Shown here piece by piece: positions 1-13,000 of a DNA stretch of 64,000 bases; positions within the stretch are counted from its first letter, which is position 1; the number at the start of each line of letters is the position of its first letter. Under the pieces are notes generated by a model. It did no database searches. It had not been told where the DNA came from and saw only the letters and a list, made by a program, of their open reading frames with translations. A program made the position numbers and the translations under genes. Source of the stretch: Hyparrhenia diplandra (Eukaryota; Streptophyta; Magnoliopsida; Poales; Poaceae); the NCBI GenBank assembly GCA_015847255.1, contig JADLZK010001921.1, positions 1 to 64,000 of the forward strand. Reading direction: 5' to 3'.

Positions 1-958
1 TCATTTGCTCGAGGGTCCATCGAGCCATTCGAAACATGTGTTCGAGCCTTTGAGGAGGCGAGGTATAGCCGCCCGCAGACGGCGACTTCCCAACCGTCGA
101 CAGTGAAGCATCGCGAATGGGTTTGCTTTCTTTTTCCGTTGACAGTGAAGCATCGCAAATGGATTTGTTTATGAATTTGTTATCTTTTTCCGTCGTCAGT
201 GAAACATCGCGAATGGATTTGTTTTCTTTTTCCCGGCGTTGCTCGTTTGAGGCTTTGTAGTCCAAGAATCCGGTCGATTGGGACGCTACCCACCGTAGTT
301 TAAATCCCGGTGCTCGTGACCTTTTCCCCGTGATTTTCCCGGATTTACCTGGCAAGTTATGCATTAAGTGGTAATGACGTTCTCCCCTGCTGACGATTTG
401 CGTCAATCATGACTTCAAGAATCTCTAGATCCGCCGGTGCTCAATCCTTCCTGGTGCCTCATGGGAGCAGGCTTCGCAGACGCTGTATTCATAAGGGAGC
501 GCCAAGGCCACGGCGAAATGTCAAGGTACAGATTGGCCATCATTCAAAAAAAAAGAAGCTTATGTCTGCTGGGATGTCCACCATCCACCATAGATGTTCA
601 CCAAACTATCAACCGCATGTTTGTTTCGAGAGTGGCGAGGCCATCAGCCTTTAGCGACCTGATAACCCATCCATTCGCCGTCTGTTCATGACGCTGACGC
701 GCCATCTGTTGGTTGCCTGTTGCCGCCGCCGTCATGCTAGTTCATGAATCGATTCATCTAGTACATTCGTCCGGCAAACAAAAAGGAGACCCTAAGAGTG
801 AAGAAAGTGATGTTTCAGCCAACAGTACACTTCGGATTATCTCCTTTATTCCATTCCTTTACATTTTTGAACAAGAAATGTTTCAGGTTTTCTCCTCCCT
901 CGTGACAATGCAACGAACGAATAACTCAACGATGCTCTAGGTGGTACGCTACAGTATT
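1..958. other. Intergenic DNA downstream of shikimate kinase; no gene recognised
   Basis: Only short ORFs without recognisable domains occur here. The stretch holds a small tandem repeat near its left end (listed separately). The part next to position 958 should contain the 3' untranslated region of the minus-strand shikimate kinase gene. I see no RNA gene and no clear transposon ends. Confidence 0.5.
95..232. repeat. Three imperfect tandem copies of a 42-54 bp unit
   Basis: The unit runs from CGTCGACAGTGAAGCATCGC through GAATGGRTTTG to a TTTCTTTTTC tract. Copies lie at 95-136, 137-190 and 191-232. The middle copy is about 12 bases longer because of an extra ATGAATTTGTT-like stretch. No coding role is apparent. 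Confidence 0.75.
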
Positions 959-3363
959 CTACAAAGTCTGTATCCTTTGGATCTGCGACTCAGCTTGCGA
1001 GTCGCTAGCTGCATTATCAGGAGCGTGCTCGATGACAAAGCTCTCAATCTTATGAAATGACTGCGAGGAAGATGTTAAGAGTGTTATCTTTTAAAAAAAC
1101 ACTGTCTGATGATATGTGGAAAGAGAAATGATATTCGCGGTAAGCTTTACCTCAATTGCAATATCAGTTGGTGTTAGCTTAGAGACATCATGATGACCTT
1201 GTTTAGATGCAATCTCTGCAAATGCCAGACACAAGTGTGTTAATCCACTGAAACTTGAAACAAAACTATAATCAAGCCTTATGAAGGATCATCTGATCAT
1301 ATAGATTGCCAGATTATCCGGATGAGAATCTTACCTTCTAGAGAAACCCTTACGTCTGCATTTGCATAAGCATCACCCCTTTGCTCCGCAAGCATGCTGA
1401 GCTTAGAAAAGGCCTAACATATAAGGAACCCAGTGAGTGATTTGTATTAAAACTAGCATAAAAAGTTGAGCATGCCTACAGATACCACAGGTAAAGGCCT
1501 GGAATCCAGGATAGGGATTCAAGGTTTAAGTGGATCTATGAGCAGTTCTTTGTCCAAATAGAATGAAGGAACAATTCTGTTTCACCGGCATGAAAGAAAT
1601 TTAAGGAACAAGTAGCTACCATTGTGTATGGATCACCAGATGGTTGGTCCAGAAGAGGACGAGAGGCAGTTCCCACTTTAGCAATTCGCCTGGCAAGAGC
1701 ATCCAAGGGCACATCTAACCAAACAGATAGGCCCTTCTTCATATATTTCCTGATATAATGCAACAACAGGTCACAATACTGTTGATTGAAAGAAAATAAA
1801 GCTACCCATTTAAAGGAAAAAATAAAATGAACTCTAGATACCAGTTAACTGGTCGGATAACAGCACCGCCGCCGGTGGCAACAACTAATCGCTGCATGGA
1901 GGACAAATCTCTCAAGACACTACTCTGCAAGGCATGAAACACAAAGCAAGGTAAAATCATAAGCCAAAGCTTCCAGTTTTGGACATTAAGGAATAAAACA
2001 AACATTATAAATCAGAGAGTACTTGAGGATGTCATTCCCAGAAAATTTCAGTAACCATTACCTCATTATCCCGGAAGAAGGCTTCACTATGAACCTTGAA
2101 TATTTGGGCAACTGAAGGCATTCCAACAGCTTGCTCCACTAATTTGTCACTGTAAAACATAATTCAGAGCAACAAATCTCATCATCAGTACCTGTGCATC
2201 ACAACATCCATAAAAACCTTCGAGAAATTGCTACTTTACTTTTCACAAAAAGACACAGACCTGTCAAAGAACGAATAGCCCAAGACTTCAGACATGATCT
2301 TGCCCACAGTACTTTTTCCAGAACCCATCATTCCTGCATACACGCACTTACTCATCAATCACAAATTCAGATATGGCCGTTTCATCTAAAAGTTGTCATT
2401 CTTTGATATCGTTTCATCTAAAAGTTGTCATTTTATAGCAATCGCAGTATAGGAGGATGAGAACTAACCTACTAAGTAAATACACCTCCCGTTCAAGTAG
2501 AACAGAACTTCTTCTGATTTTCTCTGAAATCATAGTACAATAACATTAGGCCGGTACAAAAACACATGCACTCTCCATAGCAATTGTTAATCTGAACTTT
2601 TAGGAACCCAAGATCTTGGTCAATACCTTCAACAGGAGAGCGTCGTCAACGGAGTTATGCGAGTGTTCATGACCTGCACAGGGATAAGACCATGAAAAAA
2701 AACGTCAACCATAAGGATACAAGCATGGGCTCCATCTTCCTATTTTCCAGTTCCCTATAATCCGAAACCCGATTGATTTATCAATTTCTGACAAATCAAA
2801 CCGCTCAAAGGGCATAGATCCTCCCTTCACCCCTAATAATAATAATAAACAATAAGAGGAAAACAAAACTCCGGAAATCACTCGAAACCCATGGAACCAA
2901 ACCACTCCATAAAATCCTACAGCCAAATCACACGTCCATTTTTTTTGGTGTGCAAGATCACACGTCAATTCCATGAAACGCAACAATTATGACGAATCTA
3001 AATACGCCCCAATAGCGTTGATTCGATTAGAGCGAACCGAATTCGCAACAGAAAAAAAGGGGGGGGGCGGGGGGGCGACGACAAGGAAGACCAAAAAAAA
3101 TGCCGCATCACGGCAATCTGACCAAAATATGTGTAATGTAAAAATCAGAGAGGCGAAGCGGCTGTACCTCCGAACGATTTCTTCGCACGGAGCGGTGCGA
3201 CGGGCTTGGACCCGCGAGCCCGCACAGCAACCGCTGCTCCCGCCGGGTCTGCGACTCTCAGGCTGCCGATGGGCGACTGCTGGCCGCCCCGGCGCCGGCC
3301 GGAGCCGGAGCCGAAGCTCGCCGCCCGCGTCTGGAGCGCCAGGCCCACGCCTCCCGCCTCCAT
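959..3363 (-). CDS. SK: Shikimate kinase, chloroplastic (10 exons, complete)
   Basis: Shikimate kinase phosphorylates shikimate with ATP in the plastid shikimate pathway leading to aromatic amino acids. Ten exons join in phase with GT-AG borders: 3363-3168, 2673-2627, 2523-2469, 2333-2261, 2149-2062, 1924-1842, 1749-1620, 1413-1335, 1215-1151 and 1060-959. They total 918 nt, or 305 residues plus stop. The first ~60 residues are Ala/Arg/Ser-rich and acid-poor, as expected of a plastid transit peptide. Exon 4 encodes the Walker A loop GMMGSGKSTVGK. The exon 4/5 junction gives the shikimate-binding FFDSDK. Exon 6 carries VVATGGGAVIRP and exon 7 the lid region RIAKVGTASRPLL. The start is the only ATG that gives this N-terminus. 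No frameshift is seen. It lies on the same strand as the AAA-ATPase gene at 7003-18812, 3.6 kb away. Similarity to rice shikimate kinases is from memory. Confidence 0.96.
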
Positions 3364-4196
3364 CGCTCGCTCGCCGGACGCCGGATGATGCTCAGCTGCT
3401 GCTGCTGCCGCGCGGGGAGAGGGAGAGGGAGGGGACGCGGCGACCAGTCAGCTACGGCTCAATCTCAGCGCGATCCGGAGGTCTAAAGAAGCCGGGCGAG
3501 GGCGGCAGGAGGTAGCCGGTGGCGGTGGCGGAAATGAGGCCATGTGGGGACGTTAAAAATAGTGACGGGGGGCGCATCGGGCAGGACGCACCAGACGCTG
3601 CCGAGTAGTTGCGTATTTCGAGCTCGAGTTTCCATTTTTACCCTTGGCAATTGCTTTTGTTTTTGGGCTTTTTGTTGTGATGGCTTAGGTAGTTGGTGGT
3701 GCCCTGCGCTGCGCCTAGAGCCACACGTTTATATTGTGATGATGATGGAAAATCATTTAGTTTGATTTATATTATTATTGGTTTGATTGATTGTTCTTGT
3801 ATAGTTACATGTCACTGGTATTAATTAATTATTTTTATAAATATACTACATGTCTATCCGGTTCAGCTGGGTATTTTAGTCTTGCATATCTATGATGATC
3901 TATCTATCAGTAGAGTTTCAAAGTTTATTTGGCATACATGAAGGTTGGAATTCCTCAGGTTTATCCGGTTCAGCTGGGCATTTTAGTCAACTAAGGATGC
4001 ACGTCACGGTGCGTTTGTTGGGGATCCAGCTAGAACATTACTAGTACGTACTAGCTGAGTCATCAGAATCACCTACCGCTGGGTTGACACGTCAGACAGA
4101 TGTGGCTTGGGGGTGGGTGGGAAGGGGGGGGGTATCTCGGCAGAATCATGCGGTGGACTGATGCGGAATCGATCCAACTTAATTGCGGGAGAAGAT

Positions 4197-4234
<38 letters not shown>

Positions 4235-7002
4235 TGGGGGAAGATATATACCGCGCTTTTTGATATATCCGCTACTATTTTTAATTTTGTATAGCTAATG
4301 TTAACTAAGTTTTTTTTAAAATAACTTCACGAGCAACTCTCTAGAGTAAACTGAGTTGTTTTGAAAAAAAATATTTTTTTTTGACAAAATAGTTTCATCA
4401 ACATCTTTGTATGCATGGATACGAGAGAATGAATGAGAAATGAATATAAGCTACTTTTTTAATTTTATCATAAGCTACTATTTTAAAAAACTTTACCATA
4501 GCAAGAAAAACAACTTTATGAGAGGGGGAGAAACTGTTTTGTTAAATAGGCCAATAGTTTTTATTAAAATCAAAGTTTTCAAGAAAAAAAAGACACTAAA
4601 ATTCACATCTTCCTCAGTTCTATTTTTGAAGTTAGACCCTCAAAATATATTGTTGGATAATTCTACTATTTTGAGATAAGAGGCGTACCTTCATGACCGT
4701 CAATAGAACAGACAGAATTGCCGCCGGTCTTAGCAAGGACTGCGGCGGCATCATTAAACTACTCTCGTTAAAGATCACGAGGAGCATGCATAGGAGAAAC
4801 GGAAAAACACTAACAACATATATTCCATGTGATTGTTGCACTAGATCTGTTGAGAAAAGTCTAAACAAGATGCAACGCGATGGTAACTCGCTCGGAAATG
4901 CTCTTCTTTGCTGTGACTAATTTTTAAGCGACCAGCCGCACTGAAGTGGAAGTAGAATGAGTCCTTAGCCACCAACCACACATGTAATAAATAAACAATG
5001 GCTATTGGGAGCGTGCTTGCTTTTGGACTAGTCAGAACCAAGTCTTGAGAGGTGCAATGCAATCACCATCACGGCATCACGCCACCAACCAAACAAATGC
5101 GTTCAACACTGTGCGCAAGAACTATAGGGATAAAAAGGATGGGGATATGATAATAATGCAACCAGCAGCCAGTCGTTTGATTTGATTATTACGAGCATGA
5201 CGCGAGTGGTTTCGGCGAATTGCAGTTGCAAGGGAAAGTCTTATTAGTTACTGCAGCCCGTCGCTGTCACTCGATAAAATGGAATGACCGTCACTTGGCA
5301 AACAGTATTTCTCTCACAGATCACGACAGCGGCACAATACTGTTTGGCAAGCTGAATGCAGCGGCAGCAGCCAACCAACACAGGCAACAGTACGTAAAGC
5401 AACCAGCAACACAGCCTCCCCTTGATATATATTTTTTTTTATCCAGCTCAAATCTGAATATATAAACTTATTATTTGCGGAGATTTGTGGAGCGGTATGA
5501 ACATTTCTGACTTGCATGCGTGACTTCACACCGGTCAAGGGATCCGCCTAGCACGTGTGTAGAAAAGACGGACCCAAGACGTTTGCAACGACGAGTTAGC
5601 TGAATTTCAGGGAAAGTCGTTGGGTCCCCGCAGAAACCAATGACCCCACCAACCATAGTCTTCAGACTTCCCAAGTTAATCCCTTGTTTTCCATTACAAA
5701 TGGAGTAAATACTGCACAGTCAGAGGTAGCGCTAATACTCTGGAGTATAACCTGGAGTCCTTTAACCTGAGAGGGTAGGACAGAAGAGTCTTTTTTTTAC
5801 CCTTTGGTGAGTAAACAAGAAAAGAGAATATAAGCAAATAGATTAGTTTTTTTATTTACCTAATTTAATCCCAAAAAATACGATAAAGAGATTTGCCTGA
5901 ACATATCAGTAGTAGTACCCCTATATAGCAAATAGTTTTTTTTCTTTTTCCGATCACGCCAAAGCGCGTTGCACATAACAGTTGTAATGAGTTACAGTGA
6001 ATTATTGAGCTCCAGCTATGCAAACAGCGTGGAAGACTGTTCCAACACAACCCCATACATATATCGTAGATCGACCCTGTAGCATAGCAGTTGGTACCGT
6101 GACGTGGGCGCATGGCACGCAACTGCCAGCTTGATTGCCCGCAACTGCCAGCTTGATTGCCCTGCGCCCCTGCTCATGCTCTGTGTACGGAGAGACAGAT
6201 TCTCCAGCTGCTGCCCGGTCAGGTGCATCACCGATTAAAAAGATGGCGCGCCGCAGCGACCAATGTTGTGGCCACGGATTTGTGAAATCGGATCGGACGC
6301 ATGTGGTGCTGAGTCCCACGGGGCAATGCGATTTCTAGAGCCCACGTTTCATTTGTTTCAACTACTCCCTTGCGTGGACACAATCTTCTGACAATTAAAT
6401 AAATTTTGGGAAGATTGTGCTCCCTAACCCCTATCAAGGACGAGTCAGATGATAGTTCAGTACACCAGTTGATTGTTACACACAGGGTTCGCAGGTGTCA
6501 AGGACAACGAACGCATATTTACATGCAAGGGCCAAAAATGCAATATTGCTAACTACTCCGTATTCATTTCCATTGTTTTGATACGACAACGTTTCTTGGC
6601 AATGGGAGAATGCTTAGGCATCGTGGTGATTCCAGCCATTGACTAGCTACCTTAAAAGTAAAGTTGTTCTGCTGAATTCCATGCTGAGAACTAGTATGAA
6701 TGAATTTAACTGAAAATTCTTAAGCTGTTTACATCTGGTTAAGCCTAATGCTTACCCAAAGTAGCTCAGATACAACATTCTGTAGTGTATAGCCGATTTC
6801 TTCTGATTCTACATCAACATTACCAACCCTATAGTAAGCAAAACTGGTGTTTAACTAGATTTTTTTTGTTTGTACAGGGTGATTACAAGGTTATTCAAAT
6901 AGGCTCATGGTAAAAAAATAAATAATGAGACTGATTCCCTAATCTACAATAGGCAGCTTCGATCTTACAGAGTTACAGTATTGGTAAATCTCTACTATAA
7001 CG
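3364..7002. other. Intergenic region between the two minus-strand genes
   Basis: This should hold the promoter of the shikimate kinase gene (just right of 3363) and the 3' untranslated region of the AAA-ATPase gene (just left of 7003). It contains a 35-nt poly(A) run at 4198-4232 and several AT-rich stretches. The short ORFs look like chance. I found no transposon with clear termini and no conserved protein motif. Confidence 0.5.
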
Positions 7003-10000
7003 TCAGTTGCCAAACCCAAATGGTGATTTAGTCCTGCTGCCACCTTCCTCATATTGTTCGTTCCATTTTCTCAATTCATTCATACTTGTTGCGTCATAAG
7101 AAACAGATGAGCTAACCTGCGTTAGGAAATAGCCAGATGTTAAGAAAAGTGAGATTAGCCAGAGAAGGGAAATCAGGATTACAATCAATACCTTAGCTTT
7201 TGCTTGGATAAAATCATCCAATTTAAGTGGTCTCAGATAACTGTTTTCGTTACTCACACGTCCCTAGAAAAGATAGGAATCATGTAAGGAAACTTATAGT
7301 AGAAAGTGCAGTCTGTATGGTAGAAAGTTCGACACAGGTGAACAGTTGAAAGAGCATAAGCACCTTTTTTTCTTCTTCTAGTAGTTCATGAACTGGCCTA
7401 TATGCTGCAGCTACACATAGGTTCTGCAGAAACAAACAGTGAATGGGTTGCACATAGACATGAAAAGAGCACATAACAGTTTCATTCTTCTGAACAACAG
7501 GGAAACAAGAGTACCACGATCGTTCTAGTTTGGTACCTTTAGGTCGCTCCCTGAATAGCCTTCTGTGGCATTTGCAAGCTCATCGAACTTAAAATCAGAT
7601 TCTAGCTTTTCTTTAGCAAGTAAAACCTTTAGAATCTTCATTCGGTTCTGTGCATCTGGAAGGTCAACATATATCCTGTCGACCATGGAACCAATGAACA
7701 TCTTGCTAGATGACCATTGCTTAAATTTGTGTCGGAAGCAAGAACATGGTATCTTAGATGTTACCGTCTAGGTAAACGCCGGATCACAGCATCATCCAGA
7801 TCAAATGGACGATTTGTCGCACCAAGAATAAGGATCCGTTGGCTCTCTTTGGACCTGAGACCATCCCAAGCTGCCATAAATTCATTGCGCATTCTTCTTG
7901 TTGCTTCATGCTCAAATGCACCTCCTCTTGCACCAAGTAAGCTGTCAACCTATAACATCCAAACCGTATCATGCCAGGAGATCATGAAAAAGCCACCATA
8001 CGCTGAATCATGCTCAAATTTCAGCCAAAGTAATGACAAGAAGTGGTTAAGAGTACTCTTGTTTTTCATCTTCCATTTTACTAGTGAACATACAAAAATT
8101 ACATGTAGTACACCTAAAGTTAAGTGTAGTCGCGCGACAGTTCAGTTTGAAATTCATCTTTCATGTTGAGATTCAAAAAACACAAGTGTCATTGTCGGCA
8201 CATGATGAACAGTGCCAGGTTGACTGCTTGTCTATTTTGTTTCTTGACATCTAGGATGAATTTCAAACTCTGCAACTACACTTAACTTTATGTGTAGTAC
8301 ATACATGTCTTTTTCATGATCTTTAAAGCATTGCAACATGATATTTTAGCTAATGAGGGTACCAAATCTGCTTGATTAAACATACCTCGTCAACAAATAT
8401 GATAACAGGAGCTAGCCGACTCGCAAAGGAGAAAAGGGCCTTTGTGAGCTTCTCTGCATCTCCAAACCACTGTTTAAAGAAAACATAATTTTAAGTCAGT
8501 GGTTGGTTGGAAAATGACTTGCATATATGCATGAAACTGCTGGTCAATGATCATCTTGTCCACAACCATTCAAGCTCTTTGGTTGCTTGTACAAGGAATA
8601 AGAATATAGTTGATTGCTACTCCCTCTGTCCCTAAAAAAGGTCTTCTCAACTTTGACTAGGTTTGTAGAAAATGCATGCAACAATTTTTTTTTTTTTTTT
8701 TTTTGGAACTGAAACCGAGGGGTATGAAGTTATGAACCCAGGTGGCAAGGAATATATTAAAAAGAGAGAGACAGTCTCACAGAGTTCATTAGCTCAACAA
8801 CTGGCGTTAACCAGAGGTTAGACAAAAAAGGAGACTAAACCGACTAACAGGCTAGCTAAACATGACCAGATGTACAAAACTCATTACAAGGCCTCAAGCC
8901 AAAGGAGAATAGATTGAAACCAGGCTCTGCTTGATCCTGACAAGATGAGCAGTGACTTATGTACCGCAAATATTAATACAACAACAACAACATAGCCTTT
9001 AGTCCCAAGCTAGTTGGGGTACCGCAAATATTAATATTTTGTTAAATATATTTGGTCAAAGTTAAAAGTTGTGGACTTTTTGGGAAGCAAGAATGACTCT
9101 TTTTGAGGGGGCGGAGGGAGTAATATATTTTGATGCAAGATTAACTACAGATGGTCTTCTTTTGACTGCTTGAGTTAGACATGTCACACCTGTATTGAGA
9201 AAAATGGTGCTTTCGTGCTCAATTACAGCCATGATCATATGGAATTTGACTTTTAGAAAACCCAAATTTGTGTTAGATCATTACTATCTAATGCTATCAC
9301 CAGCCATCACTGATTGGCACAAAACACAAGAGAAAGTTAGGGGTGGTAAAGGGCCCTTTAAGATTAGCCTAGCAAATTTAAGGATCGGGCCGGATTAGGA
9401 TCAGGCCGTAAAAACTATGTAATTTTGAACTAAAAATGGAAAGGGCCAAGTGGGATGGTGTGAAAAAAAAAGGGCCGGATCCATTACCACCCCTAAGCCA
9501 CTAATAGTCACTAATCACAAAAAAAGGTGTACACGTTTTGAGAAAAACAAATAAGGCATGTGACTAGGATATCTGAATTCCTAAAGCAACCTGGTGCAGC
9601 ATGAACCAAAATTTCACAGTTGCCACATGTGGTAAACATTATCATAATTTGAATCCACTTACCCTGCGTTTATTTAAATTTTATATTAGCAAATCCTGCA
9701 TCATCCCAAACAGGAATGTTCAAACCCTTAACCAGACAAGACCTAGAACATAACCTTTTCCCAGTAATAAATAACAAATATTGTTATGATCCAACTTCTC
9801 ACAAAAAGAAATTTCATGTATGTCATGAGCCAATATTGGTACCTTTCATCAAGCAAAGTAACTAACTGCCAAAGGCAATGGACAATCCAAAAACATATGC
9901 TACGTAGAATAAAAAAAACTGCCAAGGTTGAATGGCGTTCTATTGAAACATCATTTAAGGTGCTCATAGTTTACCCAGTATGCAGCCCTCTTAACTTTTT

Positions 10001-13000
10001 GCAGAAATAGAATTAAAAAAATTGCAGCAAGAATCTTCAGCAACATGTATAAAGCGTCTTGATTTTCTTATATAACTAGGAGAATTCTCCTCGCGTTGCG
10101 GCGGGTGCGAAGAGGGAATGTAAATGGTTTAGAATGCAGGAACATTATATAATATATGCATAGATTTATTAGCATAGTCGTAGATGTTTAATTGCGAATG
10201 ATAGTGGACTGCTGAGGTAGACACCTTGCATGTCAAGAGAAATTGCTAGTGGCAAATAATAGTGGACTGATGATGTGGACGTCTTGCATGTCAAGACAAA
10301 TGGCTGGTGGCAAATAATAGTGGACAGCTGAGGTGGACACCTTGCATGTTAAGAGAAATATGTAGCGGGGTTTTACTTTATTAGAGTTATAGATTATAGA
10401 TTCATTTCACATATTATTAATGAACAAATAACTGAAAAATCGATATAAAAATATAGGTCAAATGAAATCACCTTTGATGTGAGTGTAGACCCAGTTATAC
10501 TGATAAAGTTTGCTCCAGCTTCTGTTGCAAGGGCTTTTGCCAAGAGTGTTTTTCCTGTTCCAGGAGGCCCAAAAAGCAAAACACCTTTACAGGGCTGACA
10601 AGGTGCACACAACAATCAAATCTTTGTTAGACATTCAGTAAAGCACTTAGACCAGTTCGAATATGCATAACTTCTGATAAGACAAATATCACAATGTTCG
10701 AGCGATTGATAGAACTAGAACTCACTCAACATTTAGAGAATGAAGCTAAAGCAACAAGCTGTCTAAGAAATAGTTATTTCACTTGCAGAATCTCCACACC
10801 TTTTTTGTTTATCTGTAACAACTGTATCTTTAATTGTACAATCTCATTTTGAAATATACGAAAAGAGTTTATCTAAGAACAAGATCAAATTAATTGAAGA
10901 ACGCATTTGGTTATCTGCTTCACTTATAAGCTAAAAACTTATTTCTGCCTCCATATGAAATTTGCATGCCTCAATCACACTACACATTGAAAAGCAACCA
11001 TCATAAACTAAACTTAAATACAATTAGGTGAATAAATGTGCAGTCATGTATGATAATTGGCAACAATCTGAACCATGCAGTAGCTTGGATGGTTAGTGCC
11101 ACCAATTAAGAGGATAGCCACCCAGGCTCAAATCCGGGGCTCACCAATTTGTGGGTACCTCTCAAAGAAAGTAGTTTCAGGGTACTCTCTATCTTACAAT
11201 TGAAAATGCCCAGGGGATTTTTCTTCCAGTGGTCGAGGAAAAAACAATAGAAAACTATCCAGTGCTAAGCTCCATAATTAATTTTTGACAGATGAACAGT
11301 CCAATGTCCAACAGTGGGCCAAGGTCAACTAGCTAAAGGCTATCAGGACATAATGCATGCATCCACATTTAAAAACTAGATCAACCTAGCAGGAACTAGG
11401 TGGCATTTTTATTATTATTAATAAGAAGAAAGCACCCGAAACCCAAATTCGCCTCGACGAAGACTTGAACCTGGGTGGTCTGTGTATTAGTGTACACATC
11501 CACACCCTGGACCAACTAAGTTAGCTCATCTTCCTTCCACATTAACTATATATATACAGCAATATCTGTATCAATTTACATAGTGCAAATAGATGCTGCA
11601 GATGCTGCAAAAGTGTATGTAAATGGGAATATGATCATTCCAAATGAGGCAAGCACCGAGCAACTTTCTATGTTGCATTTTTCTACTACAGCAACTACAT
11701 ACATCGCAAAAACTCAAGTAACATCTACATCATAACTTTGAATTCAGCATGAAATATACTTATGGAAGCTTGACTGCAATGCTAAGGCAGCAGCATCTTA
11801 TAGCTCTTTATTGCAGAAAATGATTTTTTTTTCCTGCAATAACTAATTCTACCACTTAGCATTTTGAGTGCATGCTAATATGAGGTGACTTATGTGTCTA
11901 GCAATAATAATGAGTCCCTTAAATGAAATATTCAAGATCAGTTTATTTCTAGCAAAATATACATTGTGATTATTCCATCATTATATGTTCCTCACAGTTT
12001 GAAAACAAAAACAAATCTGTTAGGAGGTAAATTAGATCAACTGAAATCAATAAATATGAAGTAAAAAGTATATATCTAGCAGAAAAGTAAGACATACAAC
12101 AAACAACAACAACAACAACATAGCCTTTAGTCCCAAGCTAGTCGGGGCAGAAAGCAAGACATACCCTTAATAAATTTCCATGCGAAAAAAAGTTCAGGTC
12201 TCCTCATTGGAAGAGTAACAAGTTCATCCAATGTTCTCTTCACGCCCCTCAAGTGCACCGATATCGTCAAATTTCACTCCAATTTCATTTGGAGGTACGA
12301 CAGCAGAAACGAAATTTGCGTTCATACTCATCTTTAGCCAAAACCTAAAGTTCAGAAGCTTATGAGTTTGTGTAGGCATATAGAACAATGCCATAACAGA
12401 AAAGGCAGAAGAAAATCTAACTTTATGAGATAGATAATCAGTTGAATACCTTCAGATTTTGAGATGATTTCTTAGTTGTTATACCCTGTTCCTTCAGCCT
12501 CTCGATTGCTATATCCAGACTTCATATAAATAAATAAATAAAATAAAATATTAGTAGCAAGGGACTGGCTAAGCTAAAAACAAATAAAACAATATTCAAT
12601 GTTTCCCTAAAAGGTATATGATGTGAAGTACATATACCTCTCACGGGAATGATCAATCTGTCACCCTTGATAGAAGGAAGATCTGTTGATGACAGATAGT
12701 GGTTCCTAGCCCATCCAATGACCTTCTCCGCTTCTGCAATAAACAACAAACTCATTGAACTTACTGATTCACATCAGCGCTACCAACTAGCAACGGAAAC
12801 CTGTGACTGTTATGCAAAAATGGAGGAACAAAAGGAAATATGTTTCAAATTTAGCACTTCGCCCCGCTTCACTATTTCAAAATGTGCACCTTTTGCAGTG
12901 TAGCATTAGGATAGTGTATATTTTTTAATACTTGTCCATCTGCAGCCAACCAACTATAGCATTTATTCAATGGAGAGACCAGTTCACAATTAATTGTGAA

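Noticed and set aside
2973..3515. A 180-residue plus-strand ORF
   Set aside because: It overlaps the antisense of the first shikimate kinase exon and its GC-rich promoter; composition artefact.
4198..4232. Poly(A) tail of a processed pseudogene
   Set aside because: No coding similarity or target duplication lies upstream; a simple homopolymer run is sufficient.
7717..8169. A 150-residue plus-strand ORF
   Set aside because: It lies antisense to AAA-ATPase exon 7949-7765 and intron sequence; no independent support.
9001..9020. A tRNA or small RNA gene suggested by conserved dispersed motifs in introns
   Set aside because: The CTTGGGACTAAAGGC motif is a dispersed retroposon tail with target duplications, not a folded RNA gene.
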